Shown here piece by piece: positions 4,939 to 5,810 of a stretch of 5,810 nucleotides of DNA. Position 1 is the first letter of the stretch. Every line of letters starts with the position of its first letter. The stretch spans positions 1 through 5,810 of the forward strand of contig CAMWLH010000151.1 in assembly GCA_947175045.1 (NCBI GenBank). The letters are read 5' to 3'. Position numbers and translations under genes: made by a program. This DNA comes from an uncultured Clostridia bacterium. Lineage in GTDB: Bacteria; Bacillota; Clostridia; Oscillospirales; Ruminococcaceae. Under the pieces are notes generated by a model that saw nothing but the letters and a program-made list of their open reading frames with translations, made no database searches and was not told the origin of the DNA.

Positions 4939-5748
4939 ATGACTATAAAAACCTTTTTTATCAACCAGGAAAAAACCGCGTCCGTAAAGGCATATCTGCC
5001 CGACAGTATCGCGGGGCTTCAGTTCTGTGAAAAGCGTCCCGGTGTGGTCATATTCCCGGGCGGCGGGTACGAGTTCTGCTCCGACCGCGAGGGAGAGCCG
5101 ATCGCGCTGCAATATCTCGCGCTGGGCTACGCCGCGTTTGTTGTCACATATACCTGCAACGCGAGATTTCCCGCGGCGCTCACCGACGCGGCTTATACCT
5201 TCTATAAGATACGTATGCGCGCAGAGGAATTTCACATCGACCAGCAGAAGCTGGCGGTTCTCGGCTGCTCGGCGGGCGGACATCTGGCGGGCTGCCTTGC
5301 CACGATGTGGAACGACGCGACGCTGCTCAAGACCATAGGCTGCGAAAACGAGGAGCTCCGCCCCAACGCCGCGATCCTCTGCTACCCCGTAATAAGCGGA
5401 GTGACCGCGCCCCACGAGGGCAGCTTCAAGGTGCTTCTCGGAGAGGACGGAAGCCGCAGCGACCTGTCTCGGCTGTCGCTGGAGAACAGGGTAACGCCGA
5501 AAACTCCACCCATATTCATATGGCACACTGCCAACGACGACTGCGTTTCCGCGCATAATTCTCTGGTGATGGCTAAGGCGTGCATATCAAATAAGATACC
5601 CGTTGAGTTTCATATGTTTGACGAGGGACCCCACGGGCTGTCTACCTGCGACAAGACGACAGGCTGGAACGAGGAATTTATGCGCGATAACTGCCGCCGC
5701 TGGATAAAGCTCTCCGCGGAGTTCCTGGCGAAATATATGCGGGTTTAG
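4939..5748 (+). CDS. Alpha/beta-hydrolase, BD-FAE / acetyl-xylan-esterase-like
   Basis: A probable carboxylic ester hydrolase of 269 aa, similar in layout to the short-chain esterases that remove acetyl or feruloyl groups from plant polysaccharides or oligosaccharides. The oxyanion-hole motif is PGGGYEF (40-46). The nucleophile elbow GCSAGG (109-114) places the catalytic serine at 111. The acid is probably Asp200 in HTANDDCV (196-203), and the histidine is His232 in EGPHGLS (229-235). No signal peptide is seen, so it should act in the cytoplasm, for example on imported oligosaccharides. I chose the ATG at 4939 because the mature fold begins here. The frame is open upstream, with alternative starts TTG 4873, TTG 4897 and GTG 4909. 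It is a single-gene unit with its own promoter, divergent from yqfC. True substrate is not determinable from sequence. Confidence 0.9.
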   Translation: MTIKTFFINQEKTASVKAYLPDSIAGLQFCEKRPGVVIFPGGGYEFCSDREGEPIALQYLALGYAAFVVTYTCNARFPAALTDAAYTFYKIRMRAEEFHIDQQKLAVLGCSAGGHLAGCLATMWNDATLLKTIGCENEELRPNAAILCYPVISGVTAPHEGSFKVLLGEDGSRSDLSRLSLENRVTPKTPPIFIWHTANDDCVSAHNSLVMAKACISNKIPVEFHMFDEGPHGLSTCDKTTGWNEEFMRDNCRRWIKLSAEFLAKYMRV

Positions 5749-5756
5749 CGGTAGGA

Positions 5757-5773
5757 GCGGGCATTCCGCCCGC
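5757..5773 (+). other. Small hairpin after the esterase gene
   Basis: GCGGGC (5757-5762) pairs with GCCCGC (5768-5773) around loop ATTCC. Five T follow only after 7 nt (5781-5785) and belong to repeat copy D, so termination here is doubtful. Confidence 0.35.
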
Positions 5774-5810
5774 GCAGGAATTTTTCCCGCAACAAGGTGC
5801 GAATGCGGAG
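5769..5810 (+). repeat. Structured repeat copy D (partial, cut by window edge)
   Basis: CCCGCGCAGGAA at 5769-5780 matches 11 of 12 bases of the opening in copies A and B. It is followed by TTTTTCCCGCA, which equals the copy B form of the P1 5' strand, then GGTGCGAATGC at 5796-5806, which resembles the P2 5' arm of copy C. The rest lies outside the window. The match begins at CCC, so the AGCAAC-TAAAG part of copies A-C may be flank and not element. Confidence 0.65.

Noticed and set aside
4858..5556. 232-codon minus-strand frame opposite the esterase
   Set aside because: It is antisense to a gene with a complete catalytic triad, has no SD, and shows no recognisable domain.

Overview
The window looks like chromosomal DNA from an endospore-forming, mid-GC anaerobic member of the Clostridia (Firmicutes). 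The evidence is a yqfC-yqfD sporulation pair, strong purine-rich Shine-Dalgarno (SD) sites ahead of most genes, short operons, and a YtrB/BcrA-like ABC module. A gut Oscillospiraceae/Ruminococcaceae-type organism is my best guess, by general resemblance only.

Layout. 1-320 is a non-coding leader ending in structured repeat copy A. 321-1849 (+) holds an ABC transporter ATPase and a first membrane subunit joined by an ATGA overlap. 1850-2232 is non-coding and carries repeat copies B and C in tandem. 2233-2904 (+) encodes a second membrane subunit. 2905-3091 holds a possible small transcription unit and a very strong intrinsic terminator whose U-tract stops 2 nt from the yqfD stop codon. 3092-4601 (-) is the sporulation operon yqfC-yqfD. 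4602-4938 is a divergent promoter region, with a sigma-E-like promoter facing yqfC and a sigma-A-like promoter facing the last gene. 4939-5748 (+) encodes a cytoplasmic alpha/beta-hydrolase (esterase family). Repeat copy D begins 20 nt after that gene and is cut by the window edge.

How the parts fit together. The ATPase and two membrane proteins probably form one ABC-2-type exporter with a heteromeric membrane part. YqfC and YqfD act in the mother cell during sporulation, and their promoter has the form expected for that. The esterase is a stand-alone unit with an unusual leader.

The most interesting feature is the repeat. Copies A, B and C are about 130-150 nt, lie in the same orientation, and can each fold as a three-way junction: a closing helix P1 and two arms P2 and P3. 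The arms differ greatly in sequence between copies but keep their pairing, including two-base compensatory changes in P1 and G.U pairs that are possible only on the + strand. Two copies end 0-1 nt before the SD of transporter genes. I do not recognise this as a named RNA family, and I propose it as a candidate undescribed structured RNA or small mobile repeat.
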